A stretch of DNA of 36,808 bases from Melioribacter roseus (GCA_020722085.1 DYLN01000021.1:1-36808); one strand, 5' to 3'. Numbered from the stretch's first letter, positions 1-9,606 are shown. Notes: generated by a model not told the origin, from the letters alone. Numbers and translations are program-made.

Positions 1-87
1 CACCGATAAGATACAATAAGCTTTGCTTGGCGCACGCGTAATGTGAGTTAAGTAACATAACTTGTTAAATGATAAGTATTAAATCCC

Positions 88-181
88 GACTTAGATTTTC
101 TTGGGCTTGTGGTTATCCACACCTTCGGTAAAAGATTTTCTTACGGTTATATTGCTCTCAAGCCCTTAGAAAATCTTAGTC
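88..181. repeat. Large imperfect inverted repeat (long hairpin)
   Basis: Arms at 88-109 and 159-181 are nearly perfect reverse complements over about 22 bases (one base bulge and one or two mismatches), separated by about 49 bases. The short word AGATTTTCTT occurs in the left arm and again in the loop. The element lies just downstream of the minus-strand dehydrogenase gene ending at 220, so it could be a transcript-end hairpin, a small non-autonomous repeat or a structured RNA. There is no clear T tract for an intrinsic terminator. The rest of bases 1-219 shows no convincing gene. Confidence 0.55.
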
Positions 182-219
182 GATTTGTTATTGGTGTTTA
201 TCTAATGACAAATTTGGGA

Positions 220-1173
220 TTAATAAATTGGTGTAATTGGTTTTTTCCCAGACAATACTGCAATTACATTTTTTGCGGCAAGTTCAGCCATTCTAAAACG
301 GGCTTCAAAGGTAGCACTTCCTATATGAGGCAGTAAAACTACATTGTCAAGAGCAAACAGTTCTTTATTTATTTTAGGTTCGTTTTCGTATACATCAAAA
401 CCAGCAACAAAAATTTTTCTCTGCTTCAGCATTTTTACTAAAGTATCTTCTTCAATAACTTCACCTCTCGAGGTGTTTACAAGAATCACATTTTGCTTAA
501 GAAACTTCAAGTTATTTTTGTTGAGTATATGATAAGTTAAACTGCTGAGAGGAAGATGGACGGATATTATATCACTCTTTTTCAGCAGTTTATTTAAAGT
601 AACTCTTTCCGCAGAAACATATTTTTCGATTTTATTGTTTTGGGAATTATTAAAGTAAATTATTTTTGTTCCAAAAGCCTTCAGACGTTTTGCAACTTCA
701 GTACCAATTCTTCCAGCGCCAATAATTCCAACCACCTTATCTTTTAATTCAGTCCCTAAAAATAATTTTGGCTTCCAGCCGACATATTTGCCTTTTCTCA
801 CAAACTCATCTGAACGTACTATATGTCTCGCACAAGCAAGAATTAAAGCTACAGTTAAATCTGCTGTTGAATCAGTTAAGATATCGGGAGTGTTTGTTAC
901 AAATATCCCTTTACTTTTAGCATAATCTACATCAATATTGTCATAACCGACCGCATAATTTGCAATCACTTTGCAGTGCTTCAGATTATCAATAAATTGT
1001 TTGTCAACTTTTTCTGTAAGAAGTGAAACTATACCATCGGCATCCTTCGACCTTCTTAACAATTCTCTGCGTGGAATCGGTCTATCTTTTTCATAAACAT
1101 CTACTACGATTCCGTGTTTAACAAGCAACTGCTCGGCAACGTCGGGCAATTTTCTAGTAATAAAAACTTTCAT
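220..1173 (-). CDS. D-isomer-specific 2-hydroxyacid dehydrogenase (glyoxylate/hydroxypyruvate reductase-like)
   Basis: Predicted cytosolic NAD(P)H-dependent reductase of 2-keto acids such as glyoxylate or hydroxypyruvate. The 317-residue length is normal for the family. The Rossmann motif GAGRIG is at residues 152-157, and the family's catalytic triad is visible as Arg236 (NTSRGE), Glu265 (ENEP) and His283 (LPHIGSA). The N-terminal MKVFITRKLP start is typical of glyoxylate reductases. The start codon is only one base beyond the stop of the upstream SpmA/SpmB-like gene, so the two are very probably cotranscribed. Exact substrate cannot be read from sequence; D-glycerate dehydrogenase, hydroxypyruvate reductase and glyoxylate reductase are all possible. 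Family assignment is firm. Confidence 0.9.
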   Translation of the reverse strand: MKVFITRKLPDVAEQLLVKHGIVVDVYEKDRPIPRRELLRRSKDADGIVSLLTEKVDKQFIDNLKHCKVIANYAVGYDNIDVDYAKSKGIFVTNTPDILTDSTADLTVALILACARHIVRSDEFVRKGKYVGWKPKLFLGTELKDKVVGIIGAGRIGTEVAKRLKAFGTKIIYFNNSQNNKIEKYVSAERVTLNKLLKKSDIISVHLPLSSLTYHILNKNNLKFLKQNVILVNTSRGEVIEEDTLVKMLKQRKIFVAGFDVYENEPKINKELFALDNVVLLPHIGSATFEARFRMAELAAKNVIAVLSGKKPITPIY

Positions 1174-1174
1174 A

Positions 1175-2794
1175 TTAACCGAATAGAAGTTTCACTATAA
1201 ACAACGCCCCCAAAATTCCGGCAATATCGGCAAGGACCCCAGCAGCAACGGCATGCCGTGTTTTTTTAATGTTAACAGAACCGAAATAAAGAGCAAGGAC
1301 ATAGAATGTTGTTTCAGTACTTCCCATTATTGTTGAAACCAGAATTCCAATAAACGAATCCGGTCCGTGGACCGAAATTATTTCTGCCATAATCCCCAAC
1401 GAACCGCTGCCGGAAAGCGGACGCATTAAAGCCATTGGAAGAGCTTCGGCAGGCATTCCAATTAGATTGGTTAAGGGACTAAGAACAACAACCAAAAAAT
1501 CCATTGCACCGCCTGCACGGAAAATTCCAATGGCAACAAGCATTGCTACTAAAAAAGGAATAATTCTAACGGCAACATTAAAACCTTCTTTTGCTCCTTC
1601 AACAAATGATTCATATATTTTTACTTTTTTAACTGCAGCATAACCGACAAACAAAATTATTATTGCTGGAATCGCAATTACCGAAAAAAATTGTACGACA
1701 TTCTTTATAGAAGTTGCACTGAAAAAATTTAGTTTAGAGAAAATTCCTGATATAAATAATGCAATCACTAAAAAAACAAGAAAAGCAAAAATTGAAATTG
1801 ATTTAATACTTTTCTTAAACCATGCTGAGAAAGAAAAATTCGGTATATAAAATTTTTCAAGAATTTTTGCCGCTATAATTCCGGTTATCGTTGCGCAGCT
1901 TGCACCAAAAAAAGATGTACCGATAATAATTGCCGGGTCGCTGCTTCCTGCCGCTGCTCTAACAGCAATAGCAGTTGCAGGTATTAATGTTAAGCCAGCA
2001 GTATTAATTACAAGAAATGTACACATTGCGTTTGTTGCTTCGCCTTTGTTCGGATTTAATTTATCCAGATCTTCCATAGCCTTAAGTCCGAAAGGAGTAG
2101 CAGCATTTCCCAATCCAAGCATGTTGGCAGAAATATTCATCAGCATTGAACCGATTGCCGGATGATCGTGGGGAACATTGGGAAATAAAAATTTTGTAAT
2201 CGGGCGCACAGCATTTGCGAGTTTCCTGATCAGTCCGGCTTCCTCTCCAACCTTCATCACCCCAAGCCACAAAGCCATAATGCCGATAAGTCCCAGAGCA
2301 ATAGTAACTGCGGTTTTCGCATAATCGATCGCTGCATTTGTAACATCTTTCATCTTTACAAATGAAATACTCTCTAACGTAAGTGAAGCATTATAAGTTA
2401 CTGAATCAATTTTATCCTTAATTTTTAGCTCGCCGTTTAAATCATTTCCCTTTCCGTTCATCTTTGCCATCTCTTTCCAGATAACGGGAGATTCTTCGTT
2501 TGTAAGCAGATAAACAGAGTATACGTTTTTGTGTGGATCAAACGTAAGCTTAGAATCCTGCTCAACATTTTTATTAATAGAAATTCCGTAAAACTTTGAA
2601 AATATTGTCGATGGAATTTTAATTTTTCCTGTTAAAGATTTTGGGCTAGTAACATCAACCGGCTCATTGAACATTAGTAAAACTTCAATTTCATCGCCGT
2701 TTCTGTATTTGTTATTTATGCTGTCTGCAATATCAAGAGTAATTGCTGTTCCGATTCCAAGTGCAAGAAGAGCAAGCCAGATATAATTGAGCAT
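1175..2794 (-). CDS. Fused SpmA/SpmB-type nucleoside-recognition ('Gate') domain membrane protein
   Basis: A 539-residue polytopic inner-membrane protein. Residues 153-315 match spore maturation protein SpmA, including the hallmark stretch around 219-242 (NISANMLGLGNAATPFG). Residues 390-539 match SpmB, with RPLSGSGSLG at 458-467 and the MGSTETTFY segment near 490-498. Known SpmA proteins run from the first membrane helix straight into the second; here about 120 hydrophilic residues (31-152) are inserted after the first helix. No sporulation gene is present nearby, so a sporulation role is unlikely. Bacteria outside Firmicutes carry such fusions with unknown transport or signalling roles. It is followed after one base by the dehydrogenase gene. 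The domain call is firm, the function unknown. Confidence 0.87.
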   Translation of the reverse strand: MLNYIWLALLALGIGTAITLDIADSINNKYRNGDEIEVLLMFNEPVDVTSPKSLTGKIKIPSTIFSKFYGISINKNVEQDSKLTFDPHKNVYSVYLLTNEESPVIWKEMAKMNGKGNDLNGELKIKDKIDSVTYNASLTLESISFVKMKDVTNAAIDYAKTAVTIALGLIGIMALWLGVMKVGEEAGLIRKLANAVRPITKFLFPNVPHDHPAIGSMLMNISANMLGLGNAATPFGLKAMEDLDKLNPNKGEATNAMCTFLVINTAGLTLIPATAIAVRAAAGSSDPAIIIGTSFFGASCATITGIIAAKILEKFYIPNFSFSAWFKKSIKSISIFAFLVFLVIALFISGIFSKLNFFSATSIKNVVQFFSVIAIPAIIILFVGYAAVKKVKIYESFVEGAKEGFNVAVRIIPFLVAMLVAIGIFRAGGAMDFLVVVLSPLTNLIGMPAEALPMALMRPLSGSGSLGIMAEIISVHGPDSFIGILVSTIMGSTETTFYVLALYFGSVNIKKTRHAVAAGVLADIAGILGALFIVKLLFG

Positions 2795-2917
2795 TAAGAA
2801 ATCCGTAAAAACGTTAAAAAAATTATAATAAGTTAAAAATTCTTTTTGAAAAACTCATTCAAAAATAATCTTTTCTTGAGAATTATTATTTTAGATATAA
2901 CTAAAAATAAATACAAA

Positions 2918-3679
2918 ATGAAAATTGGTTTAGTTCAATATGACCCGATCTGGGAAGACCCTGTGGCTAACATATCGAAAATAGATAATCTTCTAAAGAA
3001 TTTTCGCCAGAAAACAGATTTATTGATATTCCCGGAAATGACATTAACCGGCTTTACAATGCACGCTGAAGAATTCGCAGAAGAGATTGACGGTATCGGG
3101 ACAAAATATTTCATTAATCTTGCTCAAGAAAGAAAGCAGCATATTCTCGCCGGTATAATTGAACTCTCCGGTTCAAAATTCTACAACACACTTTTTCATT
3201 TTGATAGAAACGGAATAATTACAGCCAGGTACAGAAAAATCCACCCCTTCACTTATGCAAAAGAAAATATTTTTTATTCAGCGGGGAATGAGATAGTTAT
3301 TTCAAAAATTGAAGGAATAAAAATTGGGCTTAGTATTTGTTACGACTTACGATTTCCAGAACTTTACCGCAGCTATGGTAAACAACTTGCAGAATTAATA
3401 ATTGTAATCGCTAATTGGCCCGTGACACGAATAGAACACTGGAAAACGCTTTTAAAAGCAAGAGCGATTGAGAATCAATGTTTTATTGCCGGAGTTAACA
3501 GAGTCGGCGACGACCCGTACAATAAATACAACGGCTACAGTGCCGTCTTCGATCCAATGGGAAATTCTGTTCTTGAAACTAATGGTGAAGAGAAAATATT
3601 TGAAGCGGAGCTGAATCTCGAATTAGTAAAAGAAGTTAGAGAAAAATTACCGTTTTTAGACGATATAAAATTGATTTAA
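2918..3679 (+). CDS. Carbon-nitrogen hydrolase, omega-amidase/nitrilase family
   Basis: Predicted cytosolic amidase of the nitrilase superfamily. The catalytic triad is visible as Glu40 (FPEMTLTGF), Lys107 (YRKIHPF) and Cys141 (SICYDLRFPE). The CYDLRFPELYR block resembles omega-amidases of the YafV/NIT2 type, which hydrolyse alpha-ketoglutaramate and alpha-ketosuccinamate; that substrate is inferred. The open frame extends upstream to 2846, but family proteins begin at MKIGLVQYDP, so I start at the ATG at 2918, giving 253 residues. It diverges from the SpmA/SpmB-like gene (123 bases apart) and converges on the NADH dehydrogenase gene with only 6 bases between stop codons. Confidence 0.9.
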   Translation: MKIGLVQYDPIWEDPVANISKIDNLLKNFRQKTDLLIFPEMTLTGFTMHAEEFAEEIDGIGTKYFINLAQERKQHILAGIIELSGSKFYNTLFHFDRNGIITARYRKIHPFTYAKENIFYSAGNEIVISKIEGIKIGLSICYDLRFPELYRSYGKQLAELIIVIANWPVTRIEHWKTLLKARAIENQCFIAGVNRVGDDPYNKYNGYSAVFDPMGNSVLETNGEEKIFEAELNLELVKEVREKLPFLDDIKLI

Positions 3680-3685
3680 TGACGC

Positions 3686-4951
3686 TCACAAGTCAGTCTT
3701 ATGTGTAATTAATCTAATCCCGTGTCTATTCCTGACATAATACCACATCCATTCGGATAAAACTTTATACCGGTTACGAAAACTGATTAAGTATAGAATG
3801 TGAACAAACACCCAGGCAAGCCACGCAACAAAACCCGAAAGTTTAATACCACCTATTTGCATTACTGCCCTGGCACGACCAATAGTTGCCAGATCACCTT
3901 TATCAAAATACTTAAAAGGTTTCCTTTCCTTATTCTGTGCATCTTTCTTAATAATTTTCGCAATGTATTTCCCCTGCTGGATTGCAACCGGCGCAACACC
4001 GGGTAGCGGTTTTCCGTTTTCAATAAATAAAGCCGAATCGCCTATTACAAATACATCTGGACGATTTTTTATCGAGCAATCTTTTTCTACTATCACCCTG
4101 CCGGCTCTATCGAGTTCGGTGTTCAATGATTTTAATAAAGGAGAAATAGCATTCCCTGCCGCCCAAATTACATTTTGTGTTTCTATAAACTTATCGCCAA
4201 TCTGTACGCCTTCTTGATTTACATTTGTTACTCTTTCATTCAGTATAACCTGAACACCGAGTCCCTCCAAAGATTTTCTTGCCTTTTTACTTAAATGGGG
4301 ATCAAACAACGGAAGGATTCTATTTTCTCCTTCTACAAGAATTATTTTTGCTTTTGACGGATCAATTCTTCTAAAATCTCGCAGCATTGTTTGTTTAGCA
4401 ATTTCAGCAATTGCACCTGCCATTTCAACTCCGGTAGGTCCGCCGCCGACAATAACAAATGTCATATATTTATCTACATTTTCCTGTTCAGCAACTCTTT
4501 CTGCTTTTTCGAACGAAAGCAAAATTTTTTCTCTGATGGAAATTGCATCGGTAATAGTCTTTAACCCCGGTGCGAATTTTTCCCATTCATTTTTACCGAA
4601 GTATGAATGTCGTGAACCAATCGCAATAATCAAATAATCGAAATTAAGTTTGTCATCATGTAATTCAACTGCTTTAGTCTCCAGATCAATAGAAATAACT
4701 TCGCCCATTATTACAGATATATTTTTTGCCTTTCTAAGAATCCATCTTATCGGAGCAGCAATATCACCGGGCGACAAAGCGGCGGTTGCAACTTGATAAA
4801 GCAGCGGCTGAAACAAATGGAAATTTGTCTTATCAATTAACGTCACTTCAAAAGCGGTATTGGCTAATTTTTTTGCTGCGCTCAAGCCGCCAAATCCGCC
4901 TCCGATTATTACAACCTTCTTTTCGCAATGCGATAAATTCTTACTATTCAT
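3686..4951 (-). CDS. ndh: Type II NADH dehydrogenase (NDH-2)
   Basis: Single-subunit FAD enzyme that passes electrons from NADH to quinone without pumping protons, attached to the cytoplasmic face of the inner membrane. The FAD motif GGGFGG is at residues 17-22, a second dinucleotide motif VIVGGGPTGVE (NADH site) lies in the middle, FVIGDSA lies before the AIQQGKYIAK quinone-side motif, and the C-terminus has a hydrophobic, aromatic-rich anchor followed by basic residues. I start at the ATG at 4951 (421 residues), preceded by a purine-rich AGAGAAAA. A GTG start at 4984 would overlap the upstream lptD stop and adds non-conserved residues. The gap to lptD is 10 bases, suggesting cotranscription. 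Confidence 0.93.
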   Translation of the reverse strand: MNSKNLSHCEKKVVIIGGGFGGLSAAKKLANTAFEVTLIDKTNFHLFQPLLYQVATAALSPGDIAAPIRWILRKAKNISVIMGEVISIDLETKAVELHDDKLNFDYLIIAIGSRHSYFGKNEWEKFAPGLKTITDAISIREKILLSFEKAERVAEQENVDKYMTFVIVGGGPTGVEMAGAIAEIAKQTMLRDFRRIDPSKAKIILVEGENRILPLFDPHLSKKARKSLEGLGVQVILNERVTNVNQEGVQIGDKFIETQNVIWAAGNAISPLLKSLNTELDRAGRVIVEKDCSIKNRPDVFVIGDSALFIENGKPLPGVAPVAIQQGKYIAKIIKKDAQNKERKPFKYFDKGDLATIGRARAVMQIGGIKLSGFVAWLAWVFVHILYLISFRNRYKVLSEWMWYYVRNRHGIRLITHKTDL

Positions 4952-4961
4952 TTTTCTCTCA

Positions 4962-7529
4962 TTATCTTCCCGAATATAAGCCACCAGATTTTGTAACTTT
5001 AATATCCTGAAGTTCCGGAGCCTTCATTCGTATTTCAAGTCTATAACCCCTGTAATATCCTGCCGGATTCCATGAAAAGTTTAATTCCCAGCAATGCAGA
5101 TCCCGATAAATTGTAATCTGCGGCGCACTTAGTTCCTTCCTTTCAAAATCATAACTTCCTCTTATAGTGAACTTCCAGTAATTAGTTAAATTAAAACTCA
5201 TGTTTAAACTCAAGTTGGAAAATTTTGTAACCGCATCTGGAGTAGGTTTGGACAAATTAAAATTATAACTTAAACTCAGGTTCCACGGAATTGTAAAATC
5301 TGCCGGCTGGTTTTCACCGTACAAATTAATATAATCCGTTTTCTTAAATGCATTGAATCCTTCTTCTTTGCTTTCGGTCGTTTTTTGTGATTTGCCTGAA
5401 GTGCTTTGAGTTTTGCTCCCGCTTAGGTTTGTTGATATAGAAAAATTAAAGTTTGTCAGCCGGAACCAGCCCTTGCCTTCAGAAATTAAAAATTTATTTA
5501 CATAATGTCCGTTAACGTAATCGTAAAAAGTATAAGATGAGGAACCGGAAAAGCTAAACATGTTTCCTACTTGAGTTCTGTAACTTAAATTGAGATCGGA
5601 AAGCTTAAGGCTGTCTGCAGCAAAATTATACCCGATACCTGCGTTCAAGTTCAGCAGTTGTATTTTATTATCGTCTTCGGCAGCAGAGGTGTCGTTTGGA
5701 TTTTTTTGAGTCTTTATTTCAAAAATATTTCCAAGAGAAAAATTCAAAAATTGTCTTTCACCTGCAGAGGCACCTCCAAAAACTTCACGACCGAATTTAT
5801 CGTACTTCACAATAGTGCCGTCTGCTTTTTTATATGAATCATAATAACCCCAATTGTCGCTTGAAAAGTCCGGCTGATAAGAATATGAAATTGAAGGCAT
5901 TAATGTATGTCTAAAAGCTTCAATTCCGAAAATATTCGGCTGAAAAATTCCATACAGTTTTGTTGAAGCCGATACACTTAAATCAAACGTTCTTACAAAA
6001 TTTAATTCATTTAAGTCACTTTGTGCGATCGAATCTTTATAAGATATTATTTTACCTGTTGTATCTTTAACAGGGACAGAGTAATAATCAATTTTTAATC
6101 TTTTATTGTACCACTTTTCGGTATAACTTATACGGGGCGAAATATTGAAATAACCGATTTTAGGCGAAGCATTAAAAGAAAAATTATGCTGAACACCGCC
6201 GCGAATGTTTAATACACCTTCGATTTTATTTCTCCGGTTGAGAAATTGCCCGGAATAATTATAAGCAATTTGTTCATACCACTTTTGAGAGCTGCCAGAA
6301 ATTTCGTTATCACTTTTGAAAGGATAAGCTTGGTTTTTTGTAAAAGTTATACTTGGAAGTGTTTCGTAAATATTGCCGCTTTGCAGATTTTGAGTTCTGC
6401 TGTAATTAATTGTCAGGTTATTGCCAGATTCATCCCATCTCTTGCTGAATGTAGCATTAGATACGATATCTTGAGATAATAGATCATTATAATCTACAGC
6501 GTTGTTAGATAAAAATGTTGAAGACATAAATTGAAGATTTGCATCAATCCGTGTTGTTGGATTTAACTGCTGGTTATGATACAAAGAAAAATTCCAATCA
6601 GTTTGATCGGTTCTAGTAGGATCAGATGGCTCGCCGATAGTTATTTTCGAATAACCGGCGTTAATCGAGCCGCTGAAGTCATAACGTTTAGAGTAACGAA
6701 CCCGGCTTCTAAAACCGTATCCCCCCTTTGTATAATAATCGCCGGTTAAGGTCAAATCGTAATAATCGCTGAGAGCAAAGAAGTAGCCGAAATTTCTAAA
6801 GTATTGTCCTCTTTGCGCCATTTCTCCGTAAGTCGGTATAATTATGCCGCTGCGCCTGCCCGACTGATTTGGAATTACTGCAAAAGGAAGCGGAATAGGA
6901 AGCGGCACACCGCCAATCCACATTAAAATCCATTTTGCAATTATCTTATCATTTTGAATGACTTTCATCTCACTTGCTGTAAAATACGTATGCGGATTTT
7001 TTTCATCGCATGTTGTATACATGCCATCCTTAACGAAGTAAACATCTTTATCAACTTTTTTTACTTTTTCACCTTCATATCTCGAATTTTGTTCTTTATT
7101 TTTCGCCATCGAGATATAACCCTGTGTAGTCTTAAAATTATACTTGAGCATACTGCCTTCATAAGTTTCGCCATTTTCAACCAGCACTGGAGTTTGTTTC
7201 AGCTTAACTGATGCGGTATCGGAAGTATCTTCTATGCCGTATGCTTCCAATTCATTTTTATCATAATCGACAAATATTTTTCCGCCCAGCAGTTCTGTTT
7301 TTTTATACTTTAAATCACCCTTACCATAGAGAAACATTTTTTTGTTAGTAACATCGTAAAGCAGTGAATCGGAAGAAGATGCATAAATTACGGCATCTAC
7401 ATCAAATTGTTTGGAAATATTTTTGACGGCAGATGTATCTTTTGTGGTAGATATTAAAAGGGAATCCTTATTTTGAGCAAAAACGAAACCGGCAATTAGA
7501 AATAATATTAAGATTCCCCACAATTTCAT
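4962..7529 (-). CDS. lptD: LPS-assembly outer-membrane protein LptD (OstA family)
   Basis: Predicted outer-membrane beta-barrel that inserts lipopolysaccharide into the outer leaflet with LptE. An 18-20 residue signal peptide ends near FVFAQ. Residues about 41-200 form the periplasmic OstA/LptA-like jellyroll. They are followed by the conserved proline-rich block with PLPIPLPFAVIPNQ (about 209-222) and GRRSGIIIPTYG, then a long barrel of alternating aromatic strands to residue 855. The C-terminal part, with CWELNFSW and MKAPELQDIK, is typical of Bacteroidota LptD. It lies in a minus-strand run with a ROK kinase upstream (36 bases) and ndh downstream (10 bases). Length and domain order are normal for the group. 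Confidence 0.9.
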   Translation of the reverse strand: MKLWGILILFLIAGFVFAQNKDSLLISTTKDTSAVKNISKQFDVDAVIYASSSDSLLYDVTNKKMFLYGKGDLKYKKTELLGGKIFVDYDKNELEAYGIEDTSDTASVKLKQTPVLVENGETYEGSMLKYNFKTTQGYISMAKNKEQNSRYEGEKVKKVDKDVYFVKDGMYTTCDEKNPHTYFTASEMKVIQNDKIIAKWILMWIGGVPLPIPLPFAVIPNQSGRRSGIIIPTYGEMAQRGQYFRNFGYFFALSDYYDLTLTGDYYTKGGYGFRSRVRYSKRYDFSGSINAGYSKITIGEPSDPTRTDQTDWNFSLYHNQQLNPTTRIDANLQFMSSTFLSNNAVDYNDLLSQDIVSNATFSKRWDESGNNLTINYSRTQNLQSGNIYETLPSITFTKNQAYPFKSDNEISGSSQKWYEQIAYNYSGQFLNRRNKIEGVLNIRGGVQHNFSFNASPKIGYFNISPRISYTEKWYNKRLKIDYYSVPVKDTTGKIISYKDSIAQSDLNELNFVRTFDLSVSASTKLYGIFQPNIFGIEAFRHTLMPSISYSYQPDFSSDNWGYYDSYKKADGTIVKYDKFGREVFGGASAGERQFLNFSLGNIFEIKTQKNPNDTSAAEDDNKIQLLNLNAGIGYNFAADSLKLSDLNLSYRTQVGNMFSFSGSSSYTFYDYVNGHYVNKFLISEGKGWFRLTNFNFSISTNLSGSKTQSTSGKSQKTTESKEEGFNAFKKTDYINLYGENQPADFTIPWNLSLSYNFNLSKPTPDAVTKFSNLSLNMSFNLTNYWKFTIRGSYDFERKELSAPQITIYRDLHCWELNFSWNPAGYYRGYRLEIRMKAPELQDIKVTKSGGLYSGR

Positions 7530-7565
7530 TGTATTTAAAGTTAATTGCTGACAAAATAAAAATAA

Positions 7566-8525
7566 TTATGACTTATAAAATACCAGTGCCGATGCCCCTT
7601 TAATGCCGGCGTCGTTTTTTAATTTTGCAGGAATAATTCTAACCCTTGCTCTAAACGGAATCAATACTCTTTCTTTGACTGTCTTTGTAACAGCATTGAA
7701 TAACGGTTTACCGAATCCGGCAACACCGCCGCCGATTATTATGCTGGTTATATCTAGAATATTCACTACCGAAGCGAGTCCATAGCCTAGTTTTTTGCCG
7801 ACATCATCAATAATTTTTAGTGCGAAGCCGTCATTCATTTTAGCAGCTTCGTAAATTAATTTTGGAGTCAATTCAGTACCGTCGTTCTGAAGCATCTTAG
7901 AAATCAATGAATTTGGATAGGAAGGGATATCTTTTTTAACGTTGTTAATCAAATAGTTATTTCCCACATAAGCTTCAATACAGCCTCTTGATCCGCACTT
8001 GCAAACCGGTCCGTTATAATCAATTGAAGAGTGCCCGATTTCGCCTGCACCGCCGGTTTCGCCTCGGTATATTTTTTTGTTAATAATTATTCCTCCTCCA
8101 ACACCCGTACCGAGTGTGATCATTATAAAATAGTTTAAGTTTTTCCCGGCACCGTAAATTAATTCGCCGATAGCTGCAGCATTGGCATCGTTTTCAACAT
8201 ACACTCTTTTCCCGAATTCACTTTCGATTAATTTACCGAGCGGAACTCTTCCCCATCCCGGGAAATTCGGAGGATTTGCAACAATACCTTTTTCAGCAAT
8301 AATTGCACCCGGAGAGCCGATACCAATTCCTTCTATTTTTACATTATCGTTTTTTATAAGCTCTTTGATACCAAGTTTAATTTGTGTAACAACTTTTTTT
8401 GGTCCCTCGGCAGCGAAACTATCAATAGAAATTTTCTGTAAAATTTTTCCCGTACGGTCCACCAACCCAAGTTTAATTGATGTTCCGCCAAGATCTACTC
8501 CAACAGCAATTTTTTGTTTCTGCAT
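7566..8525 (-). CDS. ROK-family sugar kinase (glucokinase-like)
   Basis: Predicted ATP-dependent cytosolic hexose kinase of the ROK family. The phosphate-binding DLGGT is at residues 11-15, the catalytic Asp is D113 in ENDANA (111-116), and the second phosphate loop GTGVGGG is at 139-145. The ROK zinc site is complete: His165 plus Cys175, Cys177 and Cys182 in the CxCGxxGCxE signature. The 319-residue length fits kinases rather than ROK repressors, and no N-terminal helix-turn-helix is present. A strong Shine-Dalgarno (GAGGGG) precedes the ATG at 8525. The substrate could be glucose, N-acetylglucosamine or N-acetylmannosamine; I favour glucokinase without proof. Confidence 0.9.
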   Translation of the reverse strand: MQKQKIAVGVDLGGTSIKLGLVDRTGKILQKISIDSFAAEGPKKVVTQIKLGIKELIKNDNVKIEGIGIGSPGAIIAEKGIVANPPNFPGWGRVPLGKLIESEFGKRVYVENDANAAAIGELIYGAGKNLNYFIMITLGTGVGGGIIINKKIYRGETGGAGEIGHSSIDYNGPVCKCGSRGCIEAYVGNNYLINNVKKDIPSYPNSLISKMLQNDGTELTPKLIYEAAKMNDGFALKIIDDVGKKLGYGLASVVNILDITSIIIGGGVAGFGKPLFNAVTKTVKERVLIPFRARVRIIPAKLKNDAGIKGASALVFYKS

Positions 8526-8616
8526 ATTCCCCTCTAATAAAATGTGTATTTAGAATTAATAAATTTCATCGTCCCGCAATGATTAAAACGAGCCGGATAA
8601 TAAATTTGTTACACCT

Positions 8617-9606
8617 TTACTTTAAGCCGGACTCCTCGATTTTCGAAATAATCATTCCGGCAACTCTCAAAGCCTTCAAGCCGTCGTATCCTGAAACAAC
8701 GGGTTTTTCTTTATTAATAACTGCATTAACAAAAAGTTCTAATTCATATTTAAGGGCATTAATTTCTTTTAACTCCGGCTGTTCGTAAACAACAAATTTC
8801 TTCTTATTGCCAATACCCATTTCGCCAAAAGAAATAAAATGACCTTTCTGCATTTCTTCGGGTGATATTAATCGGTATACCTCCGATACGCCTGTAATAA
8901 AATCCAGACTTATGTAATTATCCCTCTGAAACATTCTCATTTTTCTCATCTTCTTTTGGGAAATCCTACTTGCAGTAACATTCGCGACAGCGCCGTTTTC
9001 AAATTCCAGCCGCGCATTGGCTATATCAATAGTATCGGAAACAACCGCAACTCCGCTGGCAAAAACATTTTTTACTTCACTTTGAACTAGACTAAGAATT
9101 ATATCGATATCGTGAATCATCAAATCAAGCACTACAGCTACGTCGGTTCCGCGTGGATTAAACTGGGCAAGTCTGTCCGTCTGTATAAACATAGGATTCA
9201 AATTATATTTTTCCAAAGAAAGAAGAGCGGGATTAAACCGTTCAATATGACCAACCTGAAAAGTCAATTCTTTTTGTCGGGCAATTTTTACAAGTTCCTC
9301 TGCTTCAGAAATATTTGAGGTTATCGGTTTTTCTACAAAAACATGAAGATTTTTTTCAAAAGCTTTTTTGACTATTTCATAGTGCGCACTTGTTGTAGTT
9401 ACAACAGATACTGCATCTACATCATCAAATAATTCTTCAGCGCTGCGATATGCTTTGACTCCTTCTTTTTCAGCTACATTTTGAGATTTATCAAAATCTT
9501 TGTCAAAAATTCCAACTAGTTCACAATTTTCGATTTCTTTTAATAGTTTAATATGAAATTTGCCGAGGTGACCGGTGCCCGCTACACCAATTTTTAGTTT
9601 ATTCAT
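8617..9606 (-). CDS. Gfo/Idh/MocA-family NAD(P)-dependent oxidoreductase (possibly GnnA-like)
   Basis: Predicted cytosolic sugar dehydrogenase. The N-terminal Rossmann fold shows GVAGTGHLG (8-15), the family's EKP motif is at 92-94, and the second-domain motif DLMIHDID (about 161-168) supplies the catalytic His165. The segments VGHIERFNP and KKMRKMRMFQRDNYISLD resemble the UDP-N-acetylglucosamine 3-dehydrogenases (GnnA) that supply diamino-sugar lipid A in some bacteria. That assignment is inference, helped by the nearby lptD. The ATG overlaps the upstream plug gene by 4 bases (ATGA), indicating translational coupling. The family is secure; the substrate is not. Confidence 0.87.
   Translation of the reverse strand: MNKLKIGVAGTGHLGKFHIKLLKEIENCELVGIFDKDFDKSQNVAEKEGVKAYRSAEELFDDVDAVSVVTTTSAHYEIVKKAFEKNLHVFVEKPITSNISEAEELVKIARQKELTFQVGHIERFNPALLSLEKYNLNPMFIQTDRLAQFNPRGTDVAVVLDLMIHDIDIILSLVQSEVKNVFASGVAVVSDTIDIANARLEFENGAVANVTASRISQKKMRKMRMFQRDNYISLDFITGVSEVYRLISPEEMQKGHFISFGEMGIGNKKKFVVYEQPELKEINALKYELELFVNAVINKEKPVVSGYDGLKALRVAGMIISKIEESGLK

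Noticed and set aside
109-336. 75-codon plus-strand ORF at the left edge
   Set aside because: It crosses the hairpin and overlaps the 3' end of the dehydrogenase gene antisense; composition is not protein-like.
1175-2794. Evidence for sporulation
   Set aside because: SpmA/SpmB fusions occur in many non-spore-formers and no other sporulation gene is present.
8182-8553. 123-codon plus-strand ORF
   Set aside because: It lies antisense to the ROK kinase gene, whose motifs are complete, and its sequence is low-complexity with no domain.
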